53,500 nt of DNA from Symbiodinium natans (Eukaryota; Sar; Dinophyceae; Suessiales; Symbiodiniaceae). This document shows positions 12,601 through 22,655 of this stretch, in pieces. The stretch lies in NCBI GenBank assembly GCA_905221605.1, contig CAJNDS010000879.1, forward strand, positions 535,059-588,558, in the 5' to 3' direction. The translations under genes were made by a program, and so were the position numbers. A model generated the notes under the pieces. It was not told the origin of the DNA, did no database searches, and saw only the letters and a program-made list of their open reading frames with translations. Positions within the stretch are counted from its first letter, which is position 1; every line of letters starts with the position of its first letter.

Positions 12601-13523
12601 CGAACACAAGAAGAAAACTGTTCGAGTTCACAGTTGTGGCATCGGCCTCGACTGAACGGGTGGCTTGCGGGTGCTCCGCTCCAATCAACCCTCCAATCAA
12701 CCCAGCTAGCAGCTAGCAGAGATCAGACTTGTCAATCAACTATGCTCAACTGCGCCAGAGTCTGCTGGAGCTCTGGAGCTCAGCACGCATGATGGAATTG
12801 CATGGGGTCGGGGTCATTGAAATTCTTTGAATTGTTCGGTCTGCACATGTTCTGGCTTTGGCAGTTGGTGCGCCCATATCGCCAGCCTTACCATCGGACC
12901 TGCAGTTTGCGATGTTGAAATTGGGCGCATCTGTGTGTGATCTTTGCCCGGCAACCCAGAGTCTAAATGTCAAAACCCCAACTTGTCCCTCAGGGCACTT
13001 GCGAGTTTTGCGTTCCGGTCCGTGCCTCCTCCTTCTGCGGCGGCTGGCAAACCAGAGTCCTGGGACATGCCCATGTGCACGGCGTGGCTTCATGGTACAG
13101 AATCAAACTACCGGAGCCAGGTGATCATGTGCCCTTGCAGTTGACCGTTCCACACCGCCTGCAACCGCAGTACAGTTGCCAACCCACTGTACGCAGCTCC
13201 TGCTGAATTTTGGGTGAACGACACGAATGCATAATGAAAGGATGTGACCTTGGGACTTGGTTGATCTTGGTTGTTGTTGGGTGTTGTTGGGCCAACATAC
13301 TTACATAGCGCCAGTTGGGTGACTTCTATGCCACTGGGGTTGGGGGTGAGTTTACGCCGGCTGGGCTGATAACCTAGCGGCCTAGCTCTTGCATGCGCTT
13401 GGTGCAATGTTGATACAGGGTTGGCGTCTCAGTCGGCATCTTCTGTCAGAAAGCATTGCATAAGTACGTCAACTAGAGCCGATCGCAAGATCGATGTTGG
13501 TGCCGACATTGATCTCTCCTCGA
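9677..13523. other. no confidently supported gene
   Basis: This 3.8 kb holds many 60-120 codon frames. The longest are two overlapping minus-strand frames at 9733-10387 (213 and 191 codons), which cannot both be real. Plus-strand frames at 10715-10987, 11384-11611, 11787-12140 and 12967-13206 have protein-like composition but no motif or clear splice partner. Exons of an unrecognised gene could be hidden here. Confidence 0.35.
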
Positions 13524-13538
13524 CCATTGTGGCTCAAG
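13524..13538 (+). other. probable relict spliced-leader sequence
   Basis: CCATTGTGGCTCAAG matches the 3' fifteen bases of the dinoflagellate spliced leader (CCATTTTGGCTCAAG) at 14 of 15 positions. It lies 87 bp upstream of the ATG of the tandem CNB gene on the same strand. Relict leaders in genomic DNA are known in dinoflagellates and are taken as traces of reverse-transcribed, trans-spliced mRNAs. A chance match is possible but unlikely at this length. Confidence 0.55.
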
Positions 13539-13624
13539 CTGAAGCTGTCTCACATGGTTACTTAAGCTTGCACAATTTTGCATGCCATCTGCTGATGAGC
13601 AGCTTTGCATGAACATTCGCAGGC

Positions 13625-16478
13625 ATGCAGAGTCCTGAACGAAAATTCGCTAACCACGGTAACCACAGCGCGCACGCTGTGTTCTGCCCGAATAAGAAGC
13701 ATGGAGCTGAGAAGAGACTAGATGGGGAGGTCGTAGGATCTCGTGCTTCCGGCGAGATCGGGGGGATGCCACAGAAATTGAAATGGAACGTTGTGCGGCG
13801 TGCACACCATCAGCGGCTTTTCCACGAAGACGATGTGGATTCCAAGAATTACAAGGGCGGTCTGTCCACTCGAAAGCGTCAAGGGAAGGAAACGGAGGAG
13901 GAGACGCAGCTGCTGCCGGTCAGTGATGAGTATGAATCCGACTTCAGCTCCAGCGAGGAAGAAGTTCCGGTTGGACAGCAGCCCTCGATCAAGATAAGAG
14001 TTCCTCGCTTGTCAAGCCGTCCAACTTTCATGCATGGATCTCTTGCACTAGTTACAATTAGTTATGACGCAGTACCTGCCACACACTACAAGAAATAAGC
14101 ACCAGCCCAAAGCAAGGCACCGATTCACAAGGACAAGGCCTTGGCAGCTGTCCAGAAATGCAAAGTTCTGCGAGGTCTGTCAATCCGTGGGCAGGTCATT
14201 TGGGGCCAACAATTGCCAGGGCTCCTAGGGCAGCCGGAAATAAAAGTAGGCACCTCTGGAGTCTCCCGTATCGGCAAGGGTTGTGTTGTACGTCCAGCAT
14301 CATGCTCTGGCGCAGGTCCGCATCGCGAACATGCTACAGTATGTCATATACAACTCTGGAACGGAACTCTGGTCAGCACAAGATGCTCATGAAAAGCGTT
14401 TCGTGTTGATTGAATCAGGCGAGGTCGAGAACTGGCTGCCAGCCAGTTCAGACTCTGCCGAGCAGTTCGTGGGTCGAAGTGGGCCTGGTTCTGTCCTTGG
14501 CGGCTTATTTGCCGTGGGCTCATTCTCACACCCTGTGTTCACAGTCCGGGTAGCCAGCAACGACGAGCAGAAGCCACTGCAAGCCTGGGAAATCAACAGC
14601 ACAAACCACGTGCACTTCAGCACGAGTTTCCATGCAGAAGAGATGCACGTTCTGCGACGAAGAGTGCTTCAAGACCTTCGACTCCAGCTTCTGCCGTTCT
14701 TACAGCGTTGGTTGGCAGGCCGAGGTTTTTTTTCACGGTACTCTGGTGCATTGATTAGCAGGCTGGTGAAAGATATGGACTTAAGGCTTTTCGAGCCTGG
14801 CCAAGTCATTTTCAAAGAGCGGGCACCCGGGCGCAGCATGGGCTTGATCGTACGCGGCTCGGTCGAGATCTCCGCAAATGGAAGGAGGGTCATGTCAAAG
14901 GGGCCGGGACAGGAAATCGGAGAAGCCGCTTTGCTGGAGACAGGGTACCGACGGCATGCAACCACACGATGCAGCGAGAAGAGCGAGTCGCTCCTGTTTA
15001 TGGTCAGCCGAGATGCATTTCATGCCTGCTTCGAGAAGTTCCCCGACGAGAAAATGAAGCTTGTCCAGCAAATCCGCCACCGAATCGCCATGACGGCCCT
15101 TAAGGAAACCTTCGCTGGCTGCAGCCAGGAGTTCGTGCACCTCCTAAGCACAGAGTGTGATATCCTCCATTTGGCTTGGCCGAAGACCGCGTGCAGCCCA
15201 ACTGATACGGATGAGGCCATGCACCTGTTTTACAGTGGTGAACTCACCGTGGATAGCGAGAGCGAATTTGAGCAAACAACCCGATTTGCTAGAAAGTGGG
15301 AAATTTTCGGTCTTGAGGCAGCCCTGGGATTGCGCCAAGGGCCACCCAAATATAGCCTTACGGCAGGCCGCGCCGGCTGCACGCTAGTTCGGATGACGAG
15401 AGCTTCTGTCGAAAAGGTTTTGCACTTTTTCCCGACTGAGCTGAAGCAAGTCTTACATGCTGCTGGGTTAAGCGATGTCCCAGAAAGTCACGCTTTCCTG
15501 GCGAAAAAGGACATGATATGGAACACGGTACAGCCCCTTCTTTGCCAAATGCTGTGCAACACAGACTTAGACTTGGAGTTCTGCCAAGCTCTTGCTCCAC
15601 ACTTTACGGCGGCTGTCTATGATGCTGGCTGCTTGATAGCGTCCCAAGGTTGGGCATCCAAGGAGGCCATACTTGTGCTCGGCGGCGACGTCAGGTGGTC
15701 ACAGGAAAATATGGCATCTGGCATTTGCTGTGCGCCCACATACTTTGACGTGGCATGTATGTTTGGTGAGGGTGTCCATGCAGCTAGCTTAACGGCCCAG
15801 ACAACAACCATCGTTTGGCGTCTTGGCTTGCAAAGTTCCAGCGGCTGTATTCTGGAGGACGGTCACTTGGGTAAGCTGGCGAGCGAAGTGCGACGGGTTC
15901 AGGACCTGCAGCAACAAATCCAAGATAGCCTTCGGACGAGCCTGCGCAACATGCGGACCTGGCGCAGGTTCCGATCAGAAGTGATCGAGATCTTATGTGA
16001 CAATCTGAACTTGCGCACGTTTCTTCCAGGTCAAAAAATATTGGAGGAGGGTGACCTGGGCGAGTCCATTTTCATCGTTGCACGTGGGCAGGTTGCTGTG
16101 CACACGCAAGGGAAGCCGAGCATTCTTCAAGAGGGCGCCACTTTCGGCGAGATGGTGCTTTTCGGCCAGGCACATCGAAATATCAGCGCAGAAGCAGTGA
16201 CACTTTGCATACTCAATGCAGTCCACAAGGACTTGGTCGGCTATGCGTTGAAGCAGACACCCAGGGATGCAGTTGTGCCTGAAATTCTGCCAGCCAAAAA
16301 GAAATACGAGCGAAGAAGGGACGCGGGAGGAGAGCATCTTCATTCAGCGAAGCATGTTGAGGACACGTCGCAGGCGGACGCATCTAGTCACTTGACCGAG
16401 TTTAGTATAATTGCCGAGTGTCCCTCTGCAAACATTGAACACATTGTGCGCCATTTAGCTTTTGACAATTCGATTTGA
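13625..16478 (+). CDS. protein with five tandem cyclic-nucleotide-binding domains
   Basis: I model three exons, 13625-14044, 14117-14194 and 14316-16478, for about 886 residues. Intron 1 (14045-14116) starts with GC; intron 2 (14195-14315) starts with GT and has CAGGTC at both ends. Phases match. Residues 1-150 are basic then acidic and probably disordered. CNB-like beta-roll repeats follow at about 155-250, 300-410, 433-545, 590-690 and 711-811. Repeat 2 has GEAALL-ETGYRRHATT and repeat 5 has FGEMVLFGQAHRNIS, which resemble the phosphate-binding cassette with its Glu and Arg; repeats 1, 3 and 4 are degenerate. No kinase, transmembrane or dimerisation domain is visible, so it could be a PKA-regulatory-like or scaffold protein. 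The first ATG after a relict spliced leader was chosen as start. Confidence 0.8.
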
Positions 16479-16775
16479 TGGGAGAACCTCTCAGTGGTGG
16501 ATGCATGTCTCGAGGGCCTCATCTTCCAGAAGCATGGCCCTGATCTTGACAGTCACTGGACACGTGGCTAGCGCATGTTCGCAGGGCAAAACGTGGGGTT
16601 TTCAGGGCAGGGGGAACGGAAGGGAAGGCACAGAAAAACCATGGGAAGCGTCATGAAGGGTTTTTTGGGTAGGCCTTGTTGAGGGGACCGAAGAGGGCCA
16701 AACCGATGCGTCCCGTTGGCTTGTCAGGAACGGTCGCCTTGCCCCTTTGTTGGTGTTGAGGGCTAGCGACTTCCC

Positions 16776-18099
16776 ATGACAACCCCAACCACTGCTGAGT
16801 CCGTCAGAGCTTCCTTTGTCCGAAAAGAAATTCGAAGTTTAAGAGCAAGGACATGTTTGGGGGGGGGGGGTCAGATCCCAGGCAAAGGCTTGATTTCCGG
16901 ATTGACCAGGGTCAAGAAGGGACCAGATGCTCGCAGTGTGGCTAGCCTTGCGTCAGTGGAATCGACATCGGTAGCAGTTCTCTCAATCTGCAGCAGTCCT
17001 GCGCGGCTGCTAATACAGTGGGTTACCCCAGCAAGGAAGACAAGCATGTTTTCAACTGTTTAACTCGTGCACGCAAAGGTCGGGAGCAGGCGGCGACCCC
17101 GACTCCCAAGAAGTTGCGTCAGCGCTTGGACCAGAGCTGGCTTGTCCAGATGCCATCCCCAAGATTGCCGCCGGTCGACATTGGCCTTTACAGGCGCCTT
17201 GTAGATGCCCTACAAGTTCGTCTGAACAGTGTCAAGTTGAGCAGCGTTGAAAACCAGTTCGAACTTTTGAATTTAGAGGAATCAGCCGTCGCCGTCCGCA
17301 GGACACCTACGACGATGAATGCAAAGATGCAGGGCGCCTTCAAGGGAATAATGCCCCCCACCGCAATCATGGCCGCATCCCACATGCATGGAGTTCGAGA
17401 AGCGTATCACCACAAATGCCCGCGCAAGCGCTACACGATCGGATTTGATGAGCGGTTACCTCAGTATGTCTTGCTGACACGGCCCGTATCTTAATTCAAC
17501 TGCGTGCCTGCATGTGCCTGCCCAAAGCGCAGGTTACCACCCCTGACGCCTGGCCGCAAGCGAGCGACGGCTGCATACACGGACCGGCTGCAAAGGCTAC
17601 AACCTTCCAGCCCACGAAGGAAGGCCTGTGATCTTCCTGCAGGTGGCTGGCAGGACTCGCAGAAAGGCTTTGCAGTGGTGAGCCATCTACAGACGCTGGC
17701 TGTCAGCCTGAGCCGATTAAATTCCAAGCCCAACACTTGCAGAATCCTGCAGAATGGGATGAACGAACAGCACCACGAGCTTGATCCAACATTGCGGGCT
17801 CCCCCAGAACAGATGTTTACTTACGCAAAGCAGCTCGAGCGATCTGCTCTGGCCTATGGGATTAACAGTAAACCCAAAGATCAGCCAGGGGGCGACCAGG
17901 GCCGGGACTCACCCACGGTGCCATGCCACATAATAAAAGCAAGGTTTCTACATTACCCGGCTTGTCTCGCATCGAGAAGTACATACTAGAGGCGACTGCC
18001 GCTGCATAGTAGTAAACCAAGGCAATTTTGGACTACTTGTCGGATGGCTCTGACATCTCCGAATTGAGCGAATCGGATCTCAGGCCTGGTGTAGTTAAG
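16776..18099 (+). CDS. hypothetical multi-exon gene
   Basis: The start is the ATG of MTTPTTAESVRASF. Proposed exons are 16776-16970 (possibly with an intron across the G-run at 16859), 17036-17454, 17533 to about 17880, about 17958-17986 and 18022-18099. The best junction is the intron 17455-17532: GGTTACC occurs at both ends and the phases agree, joining IGFDER to LPPLTPGRKR. The last exon reads DYLSDGSDISELSESDL and stops at a GTATGT donor. The protein is basic and rich in Arg/Pro, then acidic and serine-rich near the end; no domain is recognised. Further open stretches at 18302-18650, 18731-18883 and 19020-19255 may be later exons of the same gene. Confidence 0.5.
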
Positions 18100-19695
18100 G
18101 TATGTTCAGTTATGTTCAGGTTGTTGCTTTAGCTGACGCGTGTGAGTGGTATGGGCGGGTTGGTGGCTGGTGACAGGCGTTGCAGTTTGTTCGACCTGGG
18201 TTTTCGCTGTCTTGGGCTGTCCACACGTCACAGGTTGCATCCCGCAGTGTGCCTGTGGCATCGCTGTGATCCCCGGGCCTGCAAACGAAGCTCAGCACTC
18301 CAAGCTTCAGAAACTTAACGCAACCCCGAACTCAGCAGCTGTCAATATGCACCTTCGCCGAAAAGTTCGGCCCCTCTGTGACCTCCGCTTTGAGTTGCAC
18401 ACATCCATAATTCTGGTGTATGGCATAGCCTTGTCCGTGCCATCCGGAAGGCCGAGGCAGTCCGAGGACAAGCCGGTCCCGTTGATCTACCTCGTCAGAC
18501 GCAAGATTTACGAGACCGTTGCAGAGGGGCAAAGCCTGGGCTGCCCAGTTTCCATCCTCTTGGAAGGAGCACCTCGAGAAAGGTCTGGTCTGGATGTTGA
18601 TGGCCAGCTCTTGCAGATGGAACTGCACCTTGGATCTATGGATGATCTATGATACTCTCATTCTTAGCGGTTCTGAAACTGGATATGAGATGTCTTGGGG
18701 CCGAGTTTGTTGTCTCAACAGCTGAAGATGTACACGATTGCACACGCCCGAGTTTGCAGGCACATTGATTTGGCTGCAAGCAGTGCTGACACTGTTGCAG
18801 CTTCCCTTCGGTCTTCGCCAGAAGCTGGCTCCCTCGGGTCGTCTGAGTCCATGGCCGTTGTTGACCTGCTGCAGGCTGGTTGAACGCGTATCAACGATAT
18901 GTCATTGCACTATACGACACTATACGTCTTGTCCCTGCAGGACAGTCCAGGCAGCACAAGACTGCACAGTGCAGAAGCACAACACCTGGTGCTGCAAGTG
19001 ATGGAGAGCCTCCATTGAGCCAGCGTGAGCTTCGACAAGGAGAGCTTCAAGAGTTGTTTCCAAGAGAACGGCAAAGCCGTGCCTGAAATGTCTGAATGAA
19101 CTCAATGAACTCGCAGCCTTTCCAGATGTTATGTCGAAGCAGTGCAGACTGTCTAGCCCATCAGTGAAGGCTGTCGAGTTGCTTTGTCTTGCGGGACCCC
19201 ACCTGTCCCGCCCACCCATGATGCTGGAGAAATCTTCCGGAATCAAATTGCTTCCTTAGCCACCTTAGCCGGTGGAGCTGGAATCATCATCCCTGGCAGG
19301 TTCCTCTTTTATTACAGGTTTTACATAGACACGAAACGTGCCTTGAAAGGCCACCACCATGCAGGAAGCAGAATGCTTCATGTGGTCTGCAAAGTAACAG
19401 CAGTGCTTCGGTTCGGCCAAGCCGACCCTGGCAGTATACAGCCTGTGAAAAGGATTGAGCATGTGCATGTGCGCGGTGTGCGGCAAGAAGATGTCATTTG
19501 TTCGCATGTCGTCGATGGAACTGTTCGCCGATCGGCTGGATGAAGGCAGCTTGCTGAACATCCGGCCACATGTAATAGGCCCGCCTCAGCATATTTACGA
19601 CGCACGTGTTCAGCACAGTTGGTCTCGCTTCCTGTACATGGCCACAGACCATCGACATCAGATTCGCATGGCAGAATACGTTATACCAGCCTCTC
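18100..19695. other. possible further exons, unassigned
   Basis: A plus-strand frame at about 18302-18651 reads KPVPLIYLVRRKIYETVAEG and looks coding. Others at 18731-18883 and 19085-19258 have similar composition. I could not fix their splice junctions. They may belong to the hypothetical gene upstream. Confidence 0.35.
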
Positions 19696-20373
19696 ATGGC
19701 CGATCCCGTGGTATCAAGCGATGAAACTTTCCAGTCGGAGCTCCAAGCAGCTCTGGCAGGTGGCGTGGAAAGCTTCCACCACTTCTCTCCTCAGTTCCCG
19801 ACCGTCAAAACCACAGCCACAATGTACGGGCAGAGTGGGCTGCAGAGTGGGCTGCAGATGGCCCGCAGTGACTGCGGGGACACCGAAAGTTTCTGCAGTG
19901 AGGGTCGCACGGCTGCATGGCAACGACTCCCTTCGAATGCTTTGCGCATCCCTCGCATCAGCCTGCCCGAGCCAGAGCATGGCCCACAGCAACGATCAGA
20001 TCTAGGGGAGCTGGAGGAATTGGCGGCCGCTCCTGCGTCGTCGTCACGTAGAATCCCTCCTGCATTGAACTGTATGCGGGCATTGCAGCAGGACTTGATC
20101 GCAGAGTCCGAGGCTCAGCAGAAGCTTGAGGATTTTCGATGTGAGGTGGATAGTACTCGTAGGCGTCAGGAGCGACACAGGCTTGAAGAAGAGGCTGCTG
20201 TTGAAGCCCTGGATGCGCTGTGCCAGCGATCTCAGCGACCTGCCACGACAGAAAGAATCTCTGACTCCGAGTCCTCTAAAGATGCATTGGAAAGATTGCT
20301 TCGGCAGCTCCGATATTTGCGTGAAGAGACGCGCACATTCATGGATGCAAAAGTGTGGATTGTGAACATGTAA
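19696..20373 (+). CDS. coiled-coil protein, unknown function
   Basis: A 225-codon frame begins with MADPVVSSDETFQSELQ and runs to a TAA. The first half is low in charge and includes a 12-bp tandem duplication giving QSGLQSGLQ. From about residue 120 the protein is rich in Glu, Arg, Gln and Leu with heptad-like spacing (for example RRRQERHRLEEEAAVEALD), consistent with coiled coil. A Ser/Asp-rich break is followed by a second short helix, LERLLRQLRYLREE. It could be a single-exon gene or the last exon of a gene starting upstream, because the frame is also open for 30 codons before the ATG. No domain is recognised. Confidence 0.5.
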   Translation: MADPVVSSDETFQSELQAALAGGVESFHHFSPQFPTVKTTATMYGQSGLQSGLQMARSDCGDTESFCSEGRTAAWQRLPSNALRIPRISLPEPEHGPQQRSDLGELEELAAAPASSSRRIPPALNCMRALQQDLIAESEAQQKLEDFRCEVDSTRRRQERHRLEEEAAVEALDALCQRSQRPATTERISDSESSKDALERLLRQLRYLREETRTFMDAKVWIVNM

Positions 20374-20724
20374 TTCTCCATTGTGCACCTGAGCAGAGCC
20401 TCTGGCATCGTTAGCTCGTTTGGTGCCCTGAGACTTGTCACGCAATCTTCGAACAGGAGAGGGCTTCGGTTCTGCATCGCGTGTGCTTAATTCCATTCAA
20501 TTCGATATAGGACCAAGCATCCAAGTGCAGGGCCAAGATGCCTCGCCAACTGAGCTCAAGATGGCGCGAGCAGCCGCAGACATCCGCCAACATCTGACAG
20601 CATGATAAATTCACAAGCCTCGAAAAGATGGATATGACGGATGTAAGGTGAAAGATTAGTTAGTCCACTGACCTTCAGCATCACAAGAACACAGCGTAAA
20701 CCTTTCGCCCGTGGGAGAGTCACA

Positions 20725-22355
20725 ATGTCACAGCAGTCGCTGTTGCCCAGAGCCCTTTCAGACTTCGAAAGCTGCTCCGACTACGAGTCGTGTCAGGGTT
20801 AAGCCCGCTGGGCACTTTTTTTTTGCTAACCGCTTGTTGCAAGTAGCACTTCGCTCCGTACTTCGATCTTTGACGTTCACGCAGTTCGCGGCAATGCCCA
20901 GGAGGAGGAAGCAAAGAGGAGCCTCCCCGAGTCCAGCTGGGACTACCTATCCGGAGGCGCGCATGTGCAGTGATGCGGTGGACGACTTGCCTTGCAGCGA
21001 TCAGGAGACAGGAAATGTGTCAACGAGAAATTGGTAGGATGAGCTGAGTCTTGATTGTCAACCGTACCCCTGGCAACAAGTTCAGTAGATGCTGAAAATG
21101 TGCAGTCGTTAGCAGGGGAGGCCGACACCATTCAGCGCAATTTGGAAGCTTTCAAGTCTTTTGCGCTACGGCCTCGGGTGTTGCGGGATGTCTCGTCCAT
21201 CAGCAGCTCGGCACTTTTGATTTGTCAGGGCAGCTTGCGAAAAACATCGTGTAACCCTTGCTCCGTCGTTCCTATCGCACCCGTGCGCTGAGGCATGGAT
21301 TGTGAAATCTTCGGGAAGCGCTGTGCAACTCCGATTTATCTCAGCTCGCTTGCCAAGGGAGGTTTGGTTTCCAAAAGCGGGGAGGCCACCTTCGTCCGAG
21401 CTGCAGCCAGGAGTTGCACGAGGTTGAGTCTTCAGCTTCACAGCGGTAGTGTGCAGCCGCGGATACCTTGAGGATTCCCGATTGTTCCCTTGTCCAGGTT
21501 CATCGTGCCTTCCATATCGAGTGTCCCACTCAGCGATGTTTGGGCCGCCTCAAGCAGCACTGACCTCGAGTTTCAGTTCTACCTCCTGGGTGATGAAGAC
21601 GCAAGCATCAAGCGTCTCCACGAAGCGGTTGCGCTAGGTGCGTCTGCCATCATCGTCACAGTTGATGCCAACGCCCCACGCAAGGGGGCTTTGTTCCGTG
21701 CAACAGCAGGGGCGACCGGTGTATTTCCTAGCCCGCGACTTTCGTGGGACAGGTTGGCAGAGCTACGAGCGACGCTGCCCAGGGAGATGCCCATTTATCT
21801 GAAAGGAGTTCAGACCGCCGAGGATGCTCTAGCAGCTGTGGAAGTGGGAATGACTGGGATTATCGTTTCGAATCACGGTGGCAGAGTGTGCGGAGATTCG
21901 ACGCCAGGCAGGTTGACATAAGTTTTGTTCTTTGCAGATGTCACGGATGATGCCATCATAAAATGGCCCCTGAAATACTGAAATGGCAACTGACCTTGGC
22001 TTTCTGCATGGCGCCCAGGATTGCTGCACTGCACTGCCTGGAGGACGTGGCCTCGGCCCTTCGCGCTGCAGGTGCAATCGGCGGAAGCAACAGAAGGATA
22101 GAGCTTTATTTCGACAGCGGGGTGCGGAGTGGCCGCGATGTATTGAAAGCATTGTGTTTGGGAGCCACCGCCGTGGGAATTGGTCGGCCTTACTACTGGG
22201 CGGCCGCATGCCACGGGGAAGATGGCATTGTGGCTCTCCTTGAAATGCTTACCTCCGAACTACAACATTCAATGGCCCAAGTGGGAGCGAGTACGCTGGA
22301 CCTCCTGGCCCCTGACTGCCTGTGTCGTCTCGGGTCAATGCCATCTAGGCTATAA
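20725..22355 (+). CDS. FMN-dependent 2-hydroxy-acid oxidase (glycolate-oxidase family)
   Basis: Six exons give about 370 residues, the usual family length: 20725-20797, 20885-20956, 21113 or 21116-21202, 21293-21422, 21498-21911 and 22019-22355. Phases agree at every junction. Family landmarks run in order: WDYLSG near the N-terminus, LRPRVLRDVS, ATPIYLSS, FQFYLLG (active-site Tyr), IIVTVDAN (Asp), IYLKGVQTAEDA (Lys), VSNHGGR (catalytic His and Arg), DSGVRSGRDV and GIGRPYYW (FMN phosphate). The enzyme would oxidise glycolate or a similar 2-hydroxy acid to the keto acid and pass electrons to oxygen, a step in photorespiration in algae; exact substrate is not shown. Introns 2 and 3 start with GC. 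AGGTT or CAGG is repeated at both ends of introns 4 and 5. The exon 2-3 junction is the least certain. Confidence 0.88.
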
Positions 22356-22655
22356 TTAGGCGACCGCTGCTTGAATGCTGCAATAGATGGCAAGGCAGGA
22401 AAAAATGCAAAAAGGGTCCCTGGCAGCACCAATCCTTGCTCGCAGAAAGCAGCACACGAAAGCACCCAAAACTGATGACAGCCAATTCTGACACTCTTTC
22501 TGATTGCAGCCATCCAGGCTCAAACACGGGAGCGGGATCTGTGAGGGCAGTCATCTACTCGCAAAGTCTGCTTGGCTGCCCAGTCAGTAGACCAGAGTAG
22601 ACCAGGGGGAGGGGGGGAGCTGCGTTGCGGTCGCTTCAGTGCCGAGGATACATGG

